This document shows, piece by piece, positions 16,588-26,082 of a DNA stretch of 47,878 nucleotides. The position numbers were made by a program, and so were the translations under genes. How positions within the stretch are numbered: position 1 is the stretch's first letter; each line of letters starts with the position of its first letter. This DNA comes from Bacteroidota bacterium (GTDB lineage Bacteria > Bacteroidota > Bacteroidia > Chitinophagales > Saprospiraceae). The stretch lies in NCBI GenBank assembly GCA_024743405.1, contig JANSWP010000055.1:1-47878 (forward strand). The letters run 5' to 3'. The notes under the pieces were generated by a model. The model saw only the letters and a program-made list of their open reading frames with translations, made no database searches and had not been told where the DNA came from.

Positions 16588-18684
16588 ATGGAGAGTTTAA
16601 CCTTTCAATATCCTACTTGGTACATCATTCTTTGCGCTCTTTTAGGATTGACCTATGCGCTTGTCCTTTACTTTAGAGATAATACTTTCAAAGATGCTTC
16701 TAAGCGTTTGAACTGGATTTTGGGAGGTATTCGTTTCCTCGCAGCCACATTTATTGCGATTCTTTTGCTCGCACCGTTGCTAAAATCATTGTTGACAGAG
16801 ACAAAAAAACCGGTAGTCGTTTTAGCACAAGATCAGTCAGAATCGGTTGCGGCTGAGATGGATTCGACAGAAATACAGATCTATCAAAAATCATTTAAAG
16901 ATTTGTCCAATGATTTAGCTTCCAAATATGAAGTGGTTGAATATGCTTTTGGAAATGAAGTTCGTACTGGTGTTAATTTCGAATTGACTGACAAAGTGAG
17001 TAACCTTTCTGACATGCTTTCTGAGGTGTATGATATGTATTCAAATCAGAATCTAGGTGCAGTTATCCTGGCGTCGGATGGAATTTATAATGAAGGAAGT
17101 AATCCACTCTATACAGGTACAAAACTGAATGCACCAATATATACAGTTGGTTTAGGAGACACTATTCCAAAAAAGGATTTAGTGTTAAAAAGAGTTTTTC
17201 ATAACAAGATTGCCTATTTAGGCGATAAGTTTTCTATACAAGTCGACATATCAGCCAAAAACTGTCAAGGTGGATTAACTCAATTGTCGGTGTCAAAAAT
17301 CGAAAATGGAAAGGCGCGAAAACTTCAGGAAATACCTTTTAATATTGACCGTAATGATTTTTTCACCACTAAAGAGATTATTCTAGATGCTGATAAGGCT
17401 GGAGTTCAACGATTCCGAATAACCTCAAACCGAATAGCCGGCGAGGTCACTTCTATCAATAATACCAAAGACATATTTGTAGATGTTTTAGATGCTCGGC
17501 AAAAGATTCTTATTGTTGCTAATTCCCCTCACCCAGATATTTCAGCCCTTAAACAAAGCATCGAGAAAAATATTAATTACGAGGTGACCATCAATTACGC
17601 TAATGATTTTAATGCAAATTTAGCTGAGACTGACTTCGTTGTTTTACATCAATTACCAAGTCTACAAAATGATGCTTCTGCAATAATTAAGGAATTAAAT
17701 AACCGAAAGATACCAAGACTGTTTGTAGTTGGAACTCAAACCAATATTGCTCGTTTGAATCAAGCCCAAGACCTTATCTCTATTCAAACAGATGGTCGAA
17801 ATACAAATGATGTCCAAGCTACTTTTGCTAATGGATTTAACCTTTTCACTATTGATGAGGACTTGAGAAGCGACCTTCCTAATTTCGCCCCTTTAGTTGC
17901 GCCATTTGGTGAATTTACAACAAGTGCAGATGTTCAAGTCCTTCTCTATCAACGAATTGGAAAAATTGATACAGAATACCCTCTATTAGTTTTCGGTGAG
18001 AAAAACGATACTAAAACATCTGTTTTGGCAGCGGAAGGGATTTGGAAATGGAGGTTATTTGATTTCTTACAAAATCAAAACCACAATCTTTTTGAGGCAC
18101 TTATTTCTAAATCATTTCAATATGTCACTTTAAAGGAAGATAAGCGTCGTTTTCGAGTCAATTTGGAAAAAAACATCTTCAATGAAAACGAGCAAATTGT
18201 TTTCGGAGCTGAACTATATAATGAAAGTTATGAACTCATTAATGATCCTGATGTAAGCCTCAAAATCACCAATGATGAAGGTCGTGATTTCGAATATACT
18301 TTTGATAAAAACACAAGTGGATATACATTAAATGCAGGTATATTTCCCGTCGGAAATTATACCTACAGAGGCACTGCTTTTTACAATGGTCAGAATCTCG
18401 AACATAGTGGTCAGTTTAGTATTCAACCCATTCAATTGGAGGTATATGAAACAACTGCTGACCATGGACTATTGCGATTGTTGAGTCAACAATATGGCGG
18501 AAAATTCTATTACCCAAATCAGTTGAACAACATAGGTGAGTCGTTAAAACAACGAGATATTAAACCAGTCGTGTATTCAACCTCCAAAACAAGATCAGTT
18601 ATTCACCTTAAGTGGATTTTCTTTTTATTATTAGGCTTATTAACCATGGAATGGTTTTTAAGACGATATCATGGCGGGTATTAA
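16588..18684 (+). CDS. Membrane-anchored von Willebrand factor A-like protein
   Basis: A 698-residue membrane protein. Two N-terminal transmembrane helices (about 12-28 and 43-67) are followed by a VWA-like domain with a metal-site motif DxSxS (D82, S84, S86) and VILASDGIYNEGSNP. A long beta-rich periplasmic region comes next. A final helix at about 674-690 is followed by a short basic tail. Bacteroidota have several such proteins, related to the BatA/BatB group and to membrane proteins with a glutamine-amidotransferase-like middle domain. They are thought to scaffold envelope complexes, but no activity is established. It is not clustered with a MoxR ATPase here, so the Bat operon label is not justified. 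Confidence 0.7.
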   Translation: MESLTFQYPTWYIILCALLGLTYALVLYFRDNTFKDASKRLNWILGGIRFLAATFIAILLLAPLLKSLLTETKKPVVVLAQDQSESVAAEMDSTEIQIYQKSFKDLSNDLASKYEVVEYAFGNEVRTGVNFELTDKVSNLSDMLSEVYDMYSNQNLGAVILASDGIYNEGSNPLYTGTKLNAPIYTVGLGDTIPKKDLVLKRVFHNKIAYLGDKFSIQVDISAKNCQGGLTQLSVSKIENGKARKLQEIPFNIDRNDFFTTKEIILDADKAGVQRFRITSNRIAGEVTSINNTKDIFVDVLDARQKILIVANSPHPDISALKQSIEKNINYEVTINYANDFNANLAETDFVVLHQLPSLQNDASAIIKELNNRKIPRLFVVGTQTNIARLNQAQDLISIQTDGRNTNDVQATFANGFNLFTIDEDLRSDLPNFAPLVAPFGEFTTSADVQVLLYQRIGKIDTEYPLLVFGEKNDTKTSVLAAEGIWKWRLFDFLQNQNHNLFEALISKSFQYVTLKEDKRRFRVNLEKNIFNENEQIVFGAELYNESYELINDPDVSLKITNDEGRDFEYTFDKNTSGYTLNAGIFPVGNYTYRGTAFYNGQNLEHSGQFSIQPIQLEVYETTADHGLLRLLSQQYGGKFYYPNQLNNIGESLKQRDIKPVVYSTSKTRSVIHLKWIFFLLLGLLTMEWFLRRYHGGY

Positions 18685-18699
18685 CCTTTTACTCAGGAT

Positions 18700-18734
18700 A
18701 AGAACTTACAGATTTTGAAAATCTGTAAGTTCTT
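18700..18734 (+). terminator. Hairpin terminator after the VWA-like gene
   Basis: A perfect 17-bp inverted repeat, AAGAACTTACAGATTTT at 18700-18716 with its complement at 18718-18734. The effective loop is about TTTGAAA. It sits between convergent genes and could serve both; the T-tract is weak. Confidence 0.7.
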
Positions 18735-18800
18735 GTTGTTTCTGATAATACCTCAACCACATTAAAAGTGGCAGATGAAGATAGAATTGGACTCCTTTTC

Positions 18801-20108
18801 TTACCTTTTTCCTTTGTCTATTTCTCTAAACAAATTCAACAAATATTTTGGCATTTCTTCTAATTCCATTTCTATTTTAAGTTCTTTCAACAACCAGTGA
18901 GCGGCTTCACAAACTTCAACATTCTCATAATAATTGTCTCTTAAATAATGTAAAAACTTCATTACCTGAAAAGCATTAAACCACTTAAAAAATCGATTTT
19001 GAAAAGTTTTCAAATTCGTTGTGTTCGACTGAATTTCAATGACTTTTGTTTCCCATTGGATAGATTCTAAAAATGCAGAAACGCCAACAGGTAAATTTGA
19101 TAGTTTCAATCTCAAATCCTTTTGCTCGCAACTAAATAATGATGGAACCAATTCGACAAATGATTTCAATGCTTCAAAACTTCTTGGGTGATACGTCAAA
19201 TAGCCCCCATTTTTATTAATGGTTTCTTTCACAGCCTTGCCTGTACCAAAAGGTACTCGATGAGAGGGCCTTGGCGATGGAATGACACGAGTATTAAGGA
19301 TCTCAGAAAATTTCCCAAGAGGAGTAAACTTATGGATGAAATAAAAATCTTCCCCTGCTTTTCTTTTATTCATACCACCTTGTTCTTGATAACTTTGACA
19401 TCGAACAGCCAAACTTGACCCAATGGTTTGGGTTGCGAAAGGAAAACCTGCCCATTTTTGAGCATTAATAAAATATCGTAAATGCAATTCGTAAAGCACA
19501 ATTGCCTCATACACATCATCCTCAAAGTCAATACCTTGTGTAGGATGTTCAAAATAAATGCTTGCTGCCTGTACTTTTGTTTTTTTCCGAAAATGTTCCG
19601 TAATAGCCACTAAATAATTCGCATCACATCGACTATCTGCATCAAAACAAGCAATTACTCCTCTTTGATTTCTGATTTTTTGAAATCGCCAACAAGCCTC
19701 ATCCATTCCAATTTTACGAGCTAAACCAACTCCTGCATGTTTCTTGGGCAAGTCAGATTTATATAATATATAAAATTTCAACCTAGGCGTATTATTCAAC
19801 TCTACCCATTTGACCGCCTGTTTATAGGTCACTTCATTTTTTTCAGAAACTTCCTCCTTTTCCACTTCAGATTCATTAATAACGACTATCACCTCAACAT
19901 CACACAAAGGCATTTCACATTTCTTCAATGACATTAAACTGATAAGCAAATAATCTTCATCATAACATGGAATGACAATGATTAATCCCAAATTCAAAGA
20001 GGGTTTGTTATGGATTAAGGGAGCGAAAAGCGTATAATTTTGAAGGTACTTTGTCACAATGAGAATTTTTTTCCTTTTGACTTGATTAGAAACAAATCTA
20101 TGAGACAT
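18801..20108 (-). CDS. Glycosyltransferase family 2 protein
   Basis: A 435-residue GT-A-fold glycosyltransferase. The nucleotide-sugar domain starts at about residue 38 (LGLIIVIPCYDEDYLLISLM) and carries a DxD motif in ACFDADSRCD. It lacks obvious transmembrane helices. The C-terminal part (about 330-435) is helical and not assignable. The first 35 residues are basic and not part of the fold; no better start was found. GT2 enzymes transfer sugars to lipids, polysaccharide or protein, and the acceptor here is unknown. It lies 90 bp downstream of the double-GNAT gene on the same strand; a functional link is not evident. Confidence 0.82.
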   Translation of the reverse strand: MSHRFVSNQVKRKKILIVTKYLQNYTLFAPLIHNKPSLNLGLIIVIPCYDEDYLLISLMSLKKCEMPLCDVEVIVVINESEVEKEEVSEKNEVTYKQAVKWVELNNTPRLKFYILYKSDLPKKHAGVGLARKIGMDEACWRFQKIRNQRGVIACFDADSRCDANYLVAITEHFRKKTKVQAASIYFEHPTQGIDFEDDVYEAIVLYELHLRYFINAQKWAGFPFATQTIGSSLAVRCQSYQEQGGMNKRKAGEDFYFIHKFTPLGKFSEILNTRVIPSPRPSHRVPFGTGKAVKETINKNGGYLTYHPRSFEALKSFVELVPSLFSCEQKDLRLKLSNLPVGVSAFLESIQWETKVIEIQSNTTNLKTFQNRFFKWFNAFQVMKFLHYLRDNYYENVEVCEAAHWLLKELKIEMELEEMPKYLLNLFREIDKGKR

Positions 20109-20198
20109 AATTCCAGAAAATATTCGTAAAAGCTTTCATGGTATTTTTCCACTCACTCCAAAATATTTTGAACTTATATCCATTAAAAAAACTGCCAT

Positions 20199-21041
20199 TT
20201 ACAGCAATAACATCATTTCATATTGATTGATAGGATTTGAAAGAAGGAGCGACCTAAGGAACTCTATTGATCCATGATCATTTTCATCAATATTATTAAT
20301 TTTTAGAATGGAGTGTTTTTCATGAATTTTTGAAAAAAGTAAAGTTCCTAATGTCTTTCTACGATGATCGGGGTGAATTGCAAAAGACATAATACTCCCA
20401 GTATTTGCATTAACTATTCCATACCCTATGAGTTCATTATTTTTTAAAATCTGATAAACATCATATTGATCCCAATTCATAATTAGACCTAAAAAAGTAC
20501 TCTCCCAAGAGGGATCAAAATCATGAAATAAAATGGCTTTTTCTAAATCTAATTTGTTAGAAATTATTATTTCCACCCCTTCCATATTAATCAATTGCCT
20601 AATTCTGGGCTCACCCGAAAAGCAAAGCAAACCTCTAGCATTTTTAAATCCAATTCGTTCATAAACTGGAATTGCTTGATCATTCCCTTGAATAACTTCA
20701 AGCATCAATTGTTTAACACCTATTTCTTCTAACTTGGGTATTAAAAAATCATAAGCCTTTGAAGTAAAGTGATTTCCACGAGCTGAGGGTGCAACACAAG
20801 TTGCGATGTTAAAAGCAGTCAAAACACCTTCCCAATCATCAATACCAGAAACTAGAAGGCCCTCCAATTTTCCATCAACCCACCCACCTACCGATAGGGA
20901 AAGATTAACTCTTCCTCCTCGCCACCGAGTCGTCAAGTATTCTTCTGTCGCATTGAATTTTAGGATATAATCCGAAAAGCCTTCATTCAAAGCTTTTGTA
21001 ATTTCAGACATTGCAACATTTTCAAGCGTTGTTAATTTCAT
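20199..21041 (-). CDS. Tandem GNAT-domain N-acetyltransferase
   Basis: About 280 residues with two GNAT folds. The first half has NIATCVAPSARGNHFTSKAY and a clear motif B (GNDQAIPVYERIGFKNARG). The second half has FAIHPDHRRKTLGTLLFSKI. The frame opens with GTG at 21143, but that extension is encoded by the hairpin repeat at 21088-21238. ATG 21041 (MKLTTLENVAMSEITKALNE) gives a natural GNAT opening and is preferred. The substrate is unknown. The first acetyl-CoA loop looks degenerate relative to the RxxGxG/A rule, so one domain may be structural. Confidence 0.8.
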   Translation of the reverse strand: MKLTTLENVAMSEITKALNEGFSDYILKFNATEEYLTTRWRGGRVNLSLSVGGWVDGKLEGLLVSGIDDWEGVLTAFNIATCVAPSARGNHFTSKAYDFLIPKLEEIGVKQLMLEVIQGNDQAIPVYERIGFKNARGLLCFSGEPRIRQLINMEGVEIIISNKLDLEKAILFHDFDPSWESTFLGLIMNWDQYDVYQILKNNELIGYGIVNANTGSIMSFAIHPDHRRKTLGTLLFSKIHEKHSILKINNIDENDHGSIEFLRSLLLSNPINQYEMMLLL

Positions 21042-21087
21042 TCGTTTGATTTTCTTTTCTTTGGGTTTATTTTTAATTATTAGCCTG

Positions 21088-21238
21088 TATTCCAAAAATA
21101 TTCTTTGGGTAGAAATTAGTCTTTTGTCCTCACTCTTCGTCACGTACTCGCCTTAATAGCTATGGCTATTAGACTCCGTGCGTTTCTCGATTGAGCGCAA
21201 AAACCAAAACTTCTATTCTCAATAATACTTCTGGAATA
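21088..21238 (-). repeat. Long-hairpin repeat, copy 5
   Basis: An imperfect palindrome of about 151 bp, whose outer arms include TATTCCA (21088-21094) and TGGAATA (21232-21238). The core is in reverse orientation (TCGTCACGTACTC, 21137-21149) and is the most diverged copy. An inner hairpin pairs AATAGC (21155-21160) with GCTATT (21165-21170). It lies between the divergent GNAT and SDR genes. Confidence 0.6.
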
Positions 21239-21320
21239 AAGTCTATTTGATTAAGTTTTTTGTTGAATTAGGTTCTATAAAAAATTAATTTAGCCAATTC
21301 AACACTATCAACCAAACACC

Positions 21321-22112
21321 ATGTTCAAAAACAAAACGGTCTGGATTACGGGTGCATCTTCAGGAATCGGAGAAGGACTTGCTTACGAATTTGCCAGACA
21401 AGGAGCGAATTTAGTGCTTTCGGCGAGAAATCTAGAAGCTTTGGAAAAAGTGAAGTCAAATTGTGCTTCTGGAGTCAATATTATTGTCCAACCTTTAGAC
21501 ATTGGAAAACATAATTCATTTCAAGAAATCACTAATACTGTGATAGAAAAAATGGGAAAAATTGATGTTTTAGTTAACAATGCAGGTATTTCTCAACGAT
21601 CTATGGCAAAGGACACTGATTTTGCTGTTTATGAGAGGTTGATTAATATTAACCTGTTAGGAACAATCGGTCTAACAAAGGCTGTTTTACCACATTTTAT
21701 CCAAAATCAATCCGGATATTTTGTAACAATAACCAGTTTGATGGGCAAGTTTGCAACACCACTTCGCTCGGGATATGCTGCTGCCAAACATGGTTTACAT
21801 GGGTTTTTCGATGCCCTAAGATTAGAACATTATTCTGACAATATTAAAGTTACACTAGTGACACCTGGCTTTGTAAAAACAAATATTTCCATAAATGCCT
21901 TAGTTGCTGATGGTTCGAAACAAAACACAATGGATGAAGGTCAAGCTAATGGAATTACTCCCGAACAGCTTGCCAAAATGCTTTTACGAGATATGAAAAA
22001 AGGTAAACGAGAAGTCTATTATGGTGGTCTAAAAGAAGGGCTAGCATTGAAATTAAAGCGATTTGCTCCAGGAATTTTAGAAATGGTGCTGAGAAATCAG
22101 AAGGTGACTTAA
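21321..22112 (+). CDS. Short-chain dehydrogenase/reductase (SDR)
   Basis: A 263-residue classical SDR. The cofactor loop is TGASSGIG (10-17), the structural NNAG is at 86-89, and the catalytic residues are S139, Y152 and K156 (YAAAK). The NADP(H) versus NAD(H) choice is suggested by SARN after beta-2, which favours NADP(H). It resembles the DHRS7-like group common in Bacteroidota; the substrate is unknown. The gene has its own start region and is followed by a short remnant in another frame and then a strong terminator. Confidence 0.9.
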   Translation: MFKNKTVWITGASSGIGEGLAYEFARQGANLVLSARNLEALEKVKSNCASGVNIIVQPLDIGKHNSFQEITNTVIEKMGKIDVLVNNAGISQRSMAKDTDFAVYERLININLLGTIGLTKAVLPHFIQNQSGYFVTITSLMGKFATPLRSGYAAAKHGLHGFFDALRLEHYSDNIKVTLVTPGFVKTNISINALVADGSKQNTMDEGQANGITPEQLAKMLLRDMKKGKREVYYGGLKEGLALKLKRFAPGILEMVLRNQKVT

Positions 22113-22209
22113 TAGACTTTTTTCTGAAGGAATTTATGGTTGGTTGTTACCTGGTTTTTTGGGAAGTTTTGTGATTGCTAATTGGGTTCGAAAAGTGAAT
22201 TCAAAATAG
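22111..22209 (+). pseudogene. Possible coding remnant after the SDR gene
   Basis: In the frame shifted by one base from the SDR stop, 32 codons run to TAG at 22207. They encode a membrane-like tail (GIYGWLLPGFLGSFVIANW, then basic VRKVNSK). No start codon precedes it, so it could be the degraded 3' end of a lost gene or of a longer ancestral SDR. The evidence is only the amino-acid pattern. Confidence 0.25.
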
Positions 22210-22211
22210 CC

Positions 22212-22258
22212 TTAAAAAAAGAAGCCGTTTTAAAACTCAAAACGGCTTCTTTTTTTAA
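22212..22258 (+). terminator. Bidirectional terminator between SDR and thioredoxin-fold gene
   Basis: A perfect 20-bp inverted repeat, TTA7GAAGCCGTTTT at 22212-22231 and its complement at 22239-22258. It has an A-tract on the left and a T-tract on the right, so it can terminate both convergent genes. Confidence 0.9.
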
Positions 22259-22277
22259 GAAATGATGTATTATTTTT

Positions 22278-23744
22278 TTAGGACTTAGCATCCTTTTTTA
22301 TTCCCAAAATATGTTCCATTACTTCTTCTACTTGTTCGCCACTTATCTTTTTTGATAATATCTCTTTCTCACTATCCAGAATATAAATTTGAGGAGTCGA
22401 TCGAATATCGTACAAAGATTTATAACGCGATCGATGATAAGGATCAACAGTTTGAAACCAAACGTCTGTCCCGTTTTCCTTAATATATTCCCAACAGCTA
22501 TCCACATCTTCCATATCCCATGCCCCTTCCTCATTTCGTTTGACCAAAGCAGTACATATAGCGAAAACCTCAACGCCTTTTTCTTTGTATTTTTTGGAAA
22601 ACTCAAGCATATGAGGTGTAGCCTTTTTACAATGTCCACATTCTGGATCCCAGAAAAACAAAACGGTATAAGGTGCCTCAAAATCATGCAATTGAATTTT
22701 ATCGCCCATTTGGGTTTGCATTTCGATATTTGGCGCTTTTTTTCCAATTAATAAGGGTTCTAGTTTTTCGCCATTATCTACAATTTTTTTCAATTGTTCG
22801 TCCTCAGTCCATGGTGCTTTTCCAGCCTTATAATAATTCAATGCCAAATGCACGTAAACAGCATCAAATCCAACAACTTTACTTTTCGCATAATAATTAA
22901 GAAAATGTACTAAGTAAAAACGGTATGTCTCTTCCGCAGGCTCCATGGCGGTCAAAAGTTTATCTATACCTAGATTTATTGTATCAGGATGTTGAACGGT
23001 TAATTTATTAATAAAGTAATCAACTCTTTGAAATAAGAAAGGAGTTCTTAACATCCTTGGATCCGCTAAATCAATATGATCGAAATAATGCTCTTGCGTG
23101 TATCTCCATGCTTTTACTTGTGCATCTTCCCCCTCTCCAAAATCAGGATAATCCAATGGCATATTAGCCCGTACGACCACTGCTGCCATTGATTCAGCAT
23201 TGTTTTTTATCAATCCGTTTTGATAGTCTCGAACTTCCTTATCAATAACATTTAGTTTTGCTTCGACTTTAGACTTTTTACCATCATCACCTTCGGTCTC
23301 TTTCAATTCAGCCCTTAATTTATCAGCTTGTGGTCTTTTTGAAGCAAGAAAATTCATGTAGTCATAGAATAAGGCATTGTCTGGAGAATCGGTTACTTTC
23401 ATCTTCTCAGCAAATAAATCTGCCTTGGTTTCCATCGTAAAATGTTGCTTCTCTTCATGGACAAAAAACTGAATGAATTTATTATCAGGAGGTAATACAG
23501 CTAGATAAACACCTGGAGCTAATTTGTCATCACCCTTGAAAACGAAATAACCCTCATCATTTAGTTGAGTGGTATCTTTCAAGTATTGTTTATCGCCAAA
23601 GTAATAACCTAAGTAGATTTCCTTCTGATCAAAACCATCAATTTTCAACTTGATTTCATAGCCATAAAAGGCAAAGGACTTTACAGAAATACAAAGAAAA
23701 ACAAATAGGATAGAAAGAAATCGTGATGTTTTATAGAATTTCAT
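22278..23744 (-). CDS. Exported thioredoxin-fold protein (DUF4369/DUF5106-redoxin type)
   Basis: A 488-residue exported protein. The signal peptide spans about 1-25. A beta-rich DUF4369-like domain follows (about 28-105: IKLKIDGFDQKEIYLGYYFG), then a helical middle of the DUF5106 kind. The C-terminal TlpA/ResA-like domain (from about 333) has active site CGHC at 369-372 in FFWDPECGHCKKATPHM, and a cis-Pro in STPQIYIL. Such proteins act as periplasmic disulfide reductases or isomerases, for example in cytochrome maturation. The window has several c-type cytochromes that could be clients, but no Ccs genes are adjacent. It is monocistronic by context. Confidence 0.87.
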   Translation of the reverse strand: MKFYKTSRFLSILFVFLCISVKSFAFYGYEIKLKIDGFDQKEIYLGYYFGDKQYLKDTTQLNDEGYFVFKGDDKLAPGVYLAVLPPDNKFIQFFVHEEKQHFTMETKADLFAEKMKVTDSPDNALFYDYMNFLASKRPQADKLRAELKETEGDDGKKSKVEAKLNVIDKEVRDYQNGLIKNNAESMAAVVVRANMPLDYPDFGEGEDAQVKAWRYTQEHYFDHIDLADPRMLRTPFLFQRVDYFINKLTVQHPDTINLGIDKLLTAMEPAEETYRFYLVHFLNYYAKSKVVGFDAVYVHLALNYYKAGKAPWTEDEQLKKIVDNGEKLEPLLIGKKAPNIEMQTQMGDKIQLHDFEAPYTVLFFWDPECGHCKKATPHMLEFSKKYKEKGVEVFAICTALVKRNEEGAWDMEDVDSCWEYIKENGTDVWFQTVDPYHRSRYKSLYDIRSTPQIYILDSEKEILSKKISGEQVEEVMEHILGIKKDAKS

Positions 23745-23904
23745 ACTAAAATTTTAAATTGACACGGATTGCACCAATTGAAAAATAATTAAGTCAATAA
23801 GAGCAATTCGCATTCGAAACAATGTAAGGTAGTTGAGTATAATAACCTCAAATCCCCACAACTTAACTAAACAATTTTAAGATAAATTAGATATAAAAAA
23901 CAAA

Positions 23905-23930
23905 CGCTCTGCAAAGTTAATTGCAGAGCG
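23905..23930 (-). terminator. Terminator of fbaA
   Basis: A perfect 10-bp stem, CGCTCTGCAA (23905-23914) and TTGCAGAGCG (23921-23930), with a 6-nt loop. On the minus strand the U-rich sequence TTTGTTTTTTAT follows. It is 44 bp past the fbaA stop codon. Confidence 0.8.
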
Positions 23931-23973
23931 ATAAATTTCAACTTTCAAATGCAGTATTAACGTTGCATTAAAA

Positions 23974-25044
23974 TTATGCGTTTCTATTAATACAGTTCAA
24001 GTCCTCAAATGCTACTTTCAATCTTTCCACAAAAGCAACTTCTGCTGCTCTTAACCATTTTCGAGGATCATAGTTTTTCTTATTAGGTTGATCCGCACCA
24101 TCAGGATTACCAATTTGCGATTGCATATAATCGCGTTTTCCTTCATAATAATTTCGAACACCATCCCAAAATGCCCATTGCATATCGGTATCAATATTCA
24201 TTTTGATCGCCCCATATTCAATTCCTTGGCGAATTTCTTCTCGCGAAGAACCAGAACCACCATGGAATACAAAATTAATTGGATTGGGATTATCTAAATT
24301 GAATTTCTCACGAACATAGTCCTGAGAATTTTTCAAAATAATTGGACGCAATTCAACATTTCCAGGTTTATATACTCCATGAACATTTCCAAAGGCAGCC
24401 GCAATGGTAAAACGATCACTAATCGCCGACAATTTTTCATAGGCGAATGAAACCTCTTCAGGTTGCGTATATAATTTGGAACTATCTACATCTGTATTAT
24501 CGACACCATCTTCTTCTCCACCAGTTACACCTAATTCAATTTCAAGTGTCATGCCGATTTTGGCCATTCTTTTTAGGTATTTTTCGCAAATTTCGATGTT
24601 TTCTTCAATCGGTTCTTCCGACAAATCCAACATATGTGAACTATACAATGGGTAACCTCTTGATTCAAAAAATTTCTCCCCAGCTTCTAGCATTCCATCA
24701 GCCCAAGGCAATAATTTTTTTGCACAATGATCAGTATGCAAAACCACCGTCACGCCATAAGCTTTAGCCATGGTGTGGACATGCATAGCACCTGAGATTG
24801 AACCTAAAACTGCCGCTTTTTGATTTTCATTGGACAACCCTTTTCCTGCAAAAAAATGAGCACCACCATTTGAAAATTGAATAATTACAGGAGAGTTGAC
24901 TTCACGAGCCGTCTCAAGCACTGCATTGACAGAGTCTGTACCTACTACATTTACCGCAGGTAGTGCAAAATTGTTTTCATTGGCATAGTTGAAGAGTTCG
25001 GTAACCTCATCTCCATGTAATACGCCTGTTCTAAATCTTGTCAT
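23974..25044 (-). CDS. fbaA: Class II fructose-bisphosphate aldolase
   Basis: A 356-residue enzyme of the FbaA (class IIA, E. coli-like) group. It cleaves fructose 1,6-bisphosphate into glyceraldehyde 3-phosphate and dihydroxyacetone phosphate in glycolysis and gluconeogenesis, using Zn2+. Landmarks: VVLHTDHCAKKLLPW with the catalytic Asp and first Zn-binding His, LEIELGVTGGEEDGVDN, AFGNVHGVYKPGN with a Zn-binding His, and NFVFHGGSGSS with the third His. The length is normal. It lies 84 bp downstream of trxB on the same strand; that gap holds degenerate short repeats (TTCAGAGT/CAGTTCAGTG). Confidence 0.97.
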   Translation of the reverse strand: MTRFRTGVLHGDEVTELFNYANENNFALPAVNVVGTDSVNAVLETAREVNSPVIIQFSNGGAHFFAGKGLSNENQKAAVLGSISGAMHVHTMAKAYGVTVVLHTDHCAKKLLPWADGMLEAGEKFFESRGYPLYSSHMLDLSEEPIEENIEICEKYLKRMAKIGMTLEIELGVTGGEEDGVDNTDVDSSKLYTQPEEVSFAYEKLSAISDRFTIAAAFGNVHGVYKPGNVELRPIILKNSQDYVREKFNLDNPNPINFVFHGGSGSSREEIRQGIEYGAIKMNIDTDMQWAFWDGVRNYYEGKRDYMQSQIGNPDGADQPNKKNYDPRKWLRAAEVAFVERLKVAFEDLNCINRNA

Positions 25045-25128
25045 TGTTGGTTAATTTGAGTTCAGAGTCCTCAGTTCAGTGTTCAGAGTTAGGGCGTAAC
25101 TCTAAACTGCGAGCCCCAAACATTGAAC

Positions 25129-26082
25129 TTAAATAATTCCTTTTGCAGCTAAATATCGTTCTGCATCCAAAGCTGCCATACAGCCTGTTCCAGCCGCCGT
25201 AACTGCTTGACGATACACATGATCTTGTGCATCACCAGAAGCAAATACGCCGTCGATATTGGTCAATGTTCGGTCAGCTTTTGTGATAAGATATCCAGTT
25301 TCATCCATATCAAGCTGACCTTTAAAAATATCTGTGTTTGGTTTGTGACCAATTGCTACAAAAAAGCCAGTTACTGCAATTTCAGATTTTGCACCCGTTT
25401 TATTATTCACCACTCTAACGCCTGTCACACCCTCATCTCCCAATACTTCCTCTGCTGATGAGTCCCAGTGAACCTCTATATTCTCCGTTTTCAATACTCT
25501 ATCTTGCATGATTTTAGAAGCACGCATCACATCTCTACGAACTAGCATATGTACTTTTTTGCACAATTTAGCTAAATACGTAGCTTCTTCAGCTGCCGTG
25601 TCACCTGCCCCAACTATAGCAACAGTTTGATTTCTATAAAAGAATCCATCACAAACAGCACAAGCTGAAACACCTCCTCCATTATCTCTCAATCGGGTTT
25701 CGGATTCTAACCCTAACCATTTAGCACTAGCTCCGGTTGAGATAACAACTGTGTGAGCAGATAATTCTTCACCAGCCTCTGTCCATGCTTTATGAACACC
25801 GCCTTCTGCTGAAAATTCAACTTTGGAGATGAATTCATTTCTGACATCAGTGCCAAACCTTTCGGCTTGTTTTCTGAAATCCTCCATCATTTGTGGTCCC
25901 ATAATCCCATCAGGATAACCAGGATAATTCTCCACATCATTGGTAATCATCAATTGCCCACCGGGCTCATGTCCTGTATAAAGTACAGGTTCCAAATTGG
26001 CTCTTGAAGCATAAACTGCAGCAGTGTATCCTGCAGGGCCAGAACCAATTATTAAACATTTTAAAGGATCTTTAGACGCCAT
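25129..26082 (-). CDS. trxB: Thioredoxin-disulfide reductase
   Basis: A 317-residue NADPH-dependent flavoprotein that reduces thioredoxin. The FAD motif is GSGPAGYTAAVYASRA (13-28), the redox-active disulfide is CAVC (141-144) followed by DGFFYR, the NADPH motif is VAIVGAGDTAAEEA, and the C-terminal FAD motif is GVFASGDAQDHVYRQAVTAAGTG. Everything needed for activity is present. A TAnnTTTG box lies about 55 bp upstream. It precedes fbaA on the same strand. Confidence 0.97.
   Translation of the reverse strand: MASKDPLKCLIIGSGPAGYTAAVYASRANLEPVLYTGHEPGGQLMITNDVENYPGYPDGIMGPQMMEDFRKQAERFGTDVRNEFISKVEFSAEGGVHKAWTEAGEELSAHTVVISTGASAKWLGLESETRLRDNGGGVSACAVCDGFFYRNQTVAIVGAGDTAAEEATYLAKLCKKVHMLVRRDVMRASKIMQDRVLKTENIEVHWDSSAEEVLGDEGVTGVRVVNNKTGAKSEIAVTGFFVAIGHKPNTDIFKGQLDMDETGYLITKADRTLTNIDGVFASGDAQDHVYRQAVTAAGTGCMAALDAERYLAAKGII

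Noticed and set aside
16588-18684. Naming the VWA-like gene batA or batB
   Set aside because: The neighbouring MoxR ATPase and other Bat genes are absent and the domain order, with two N-terminal and one C-terminal helix around a long periplasmic part, is different.
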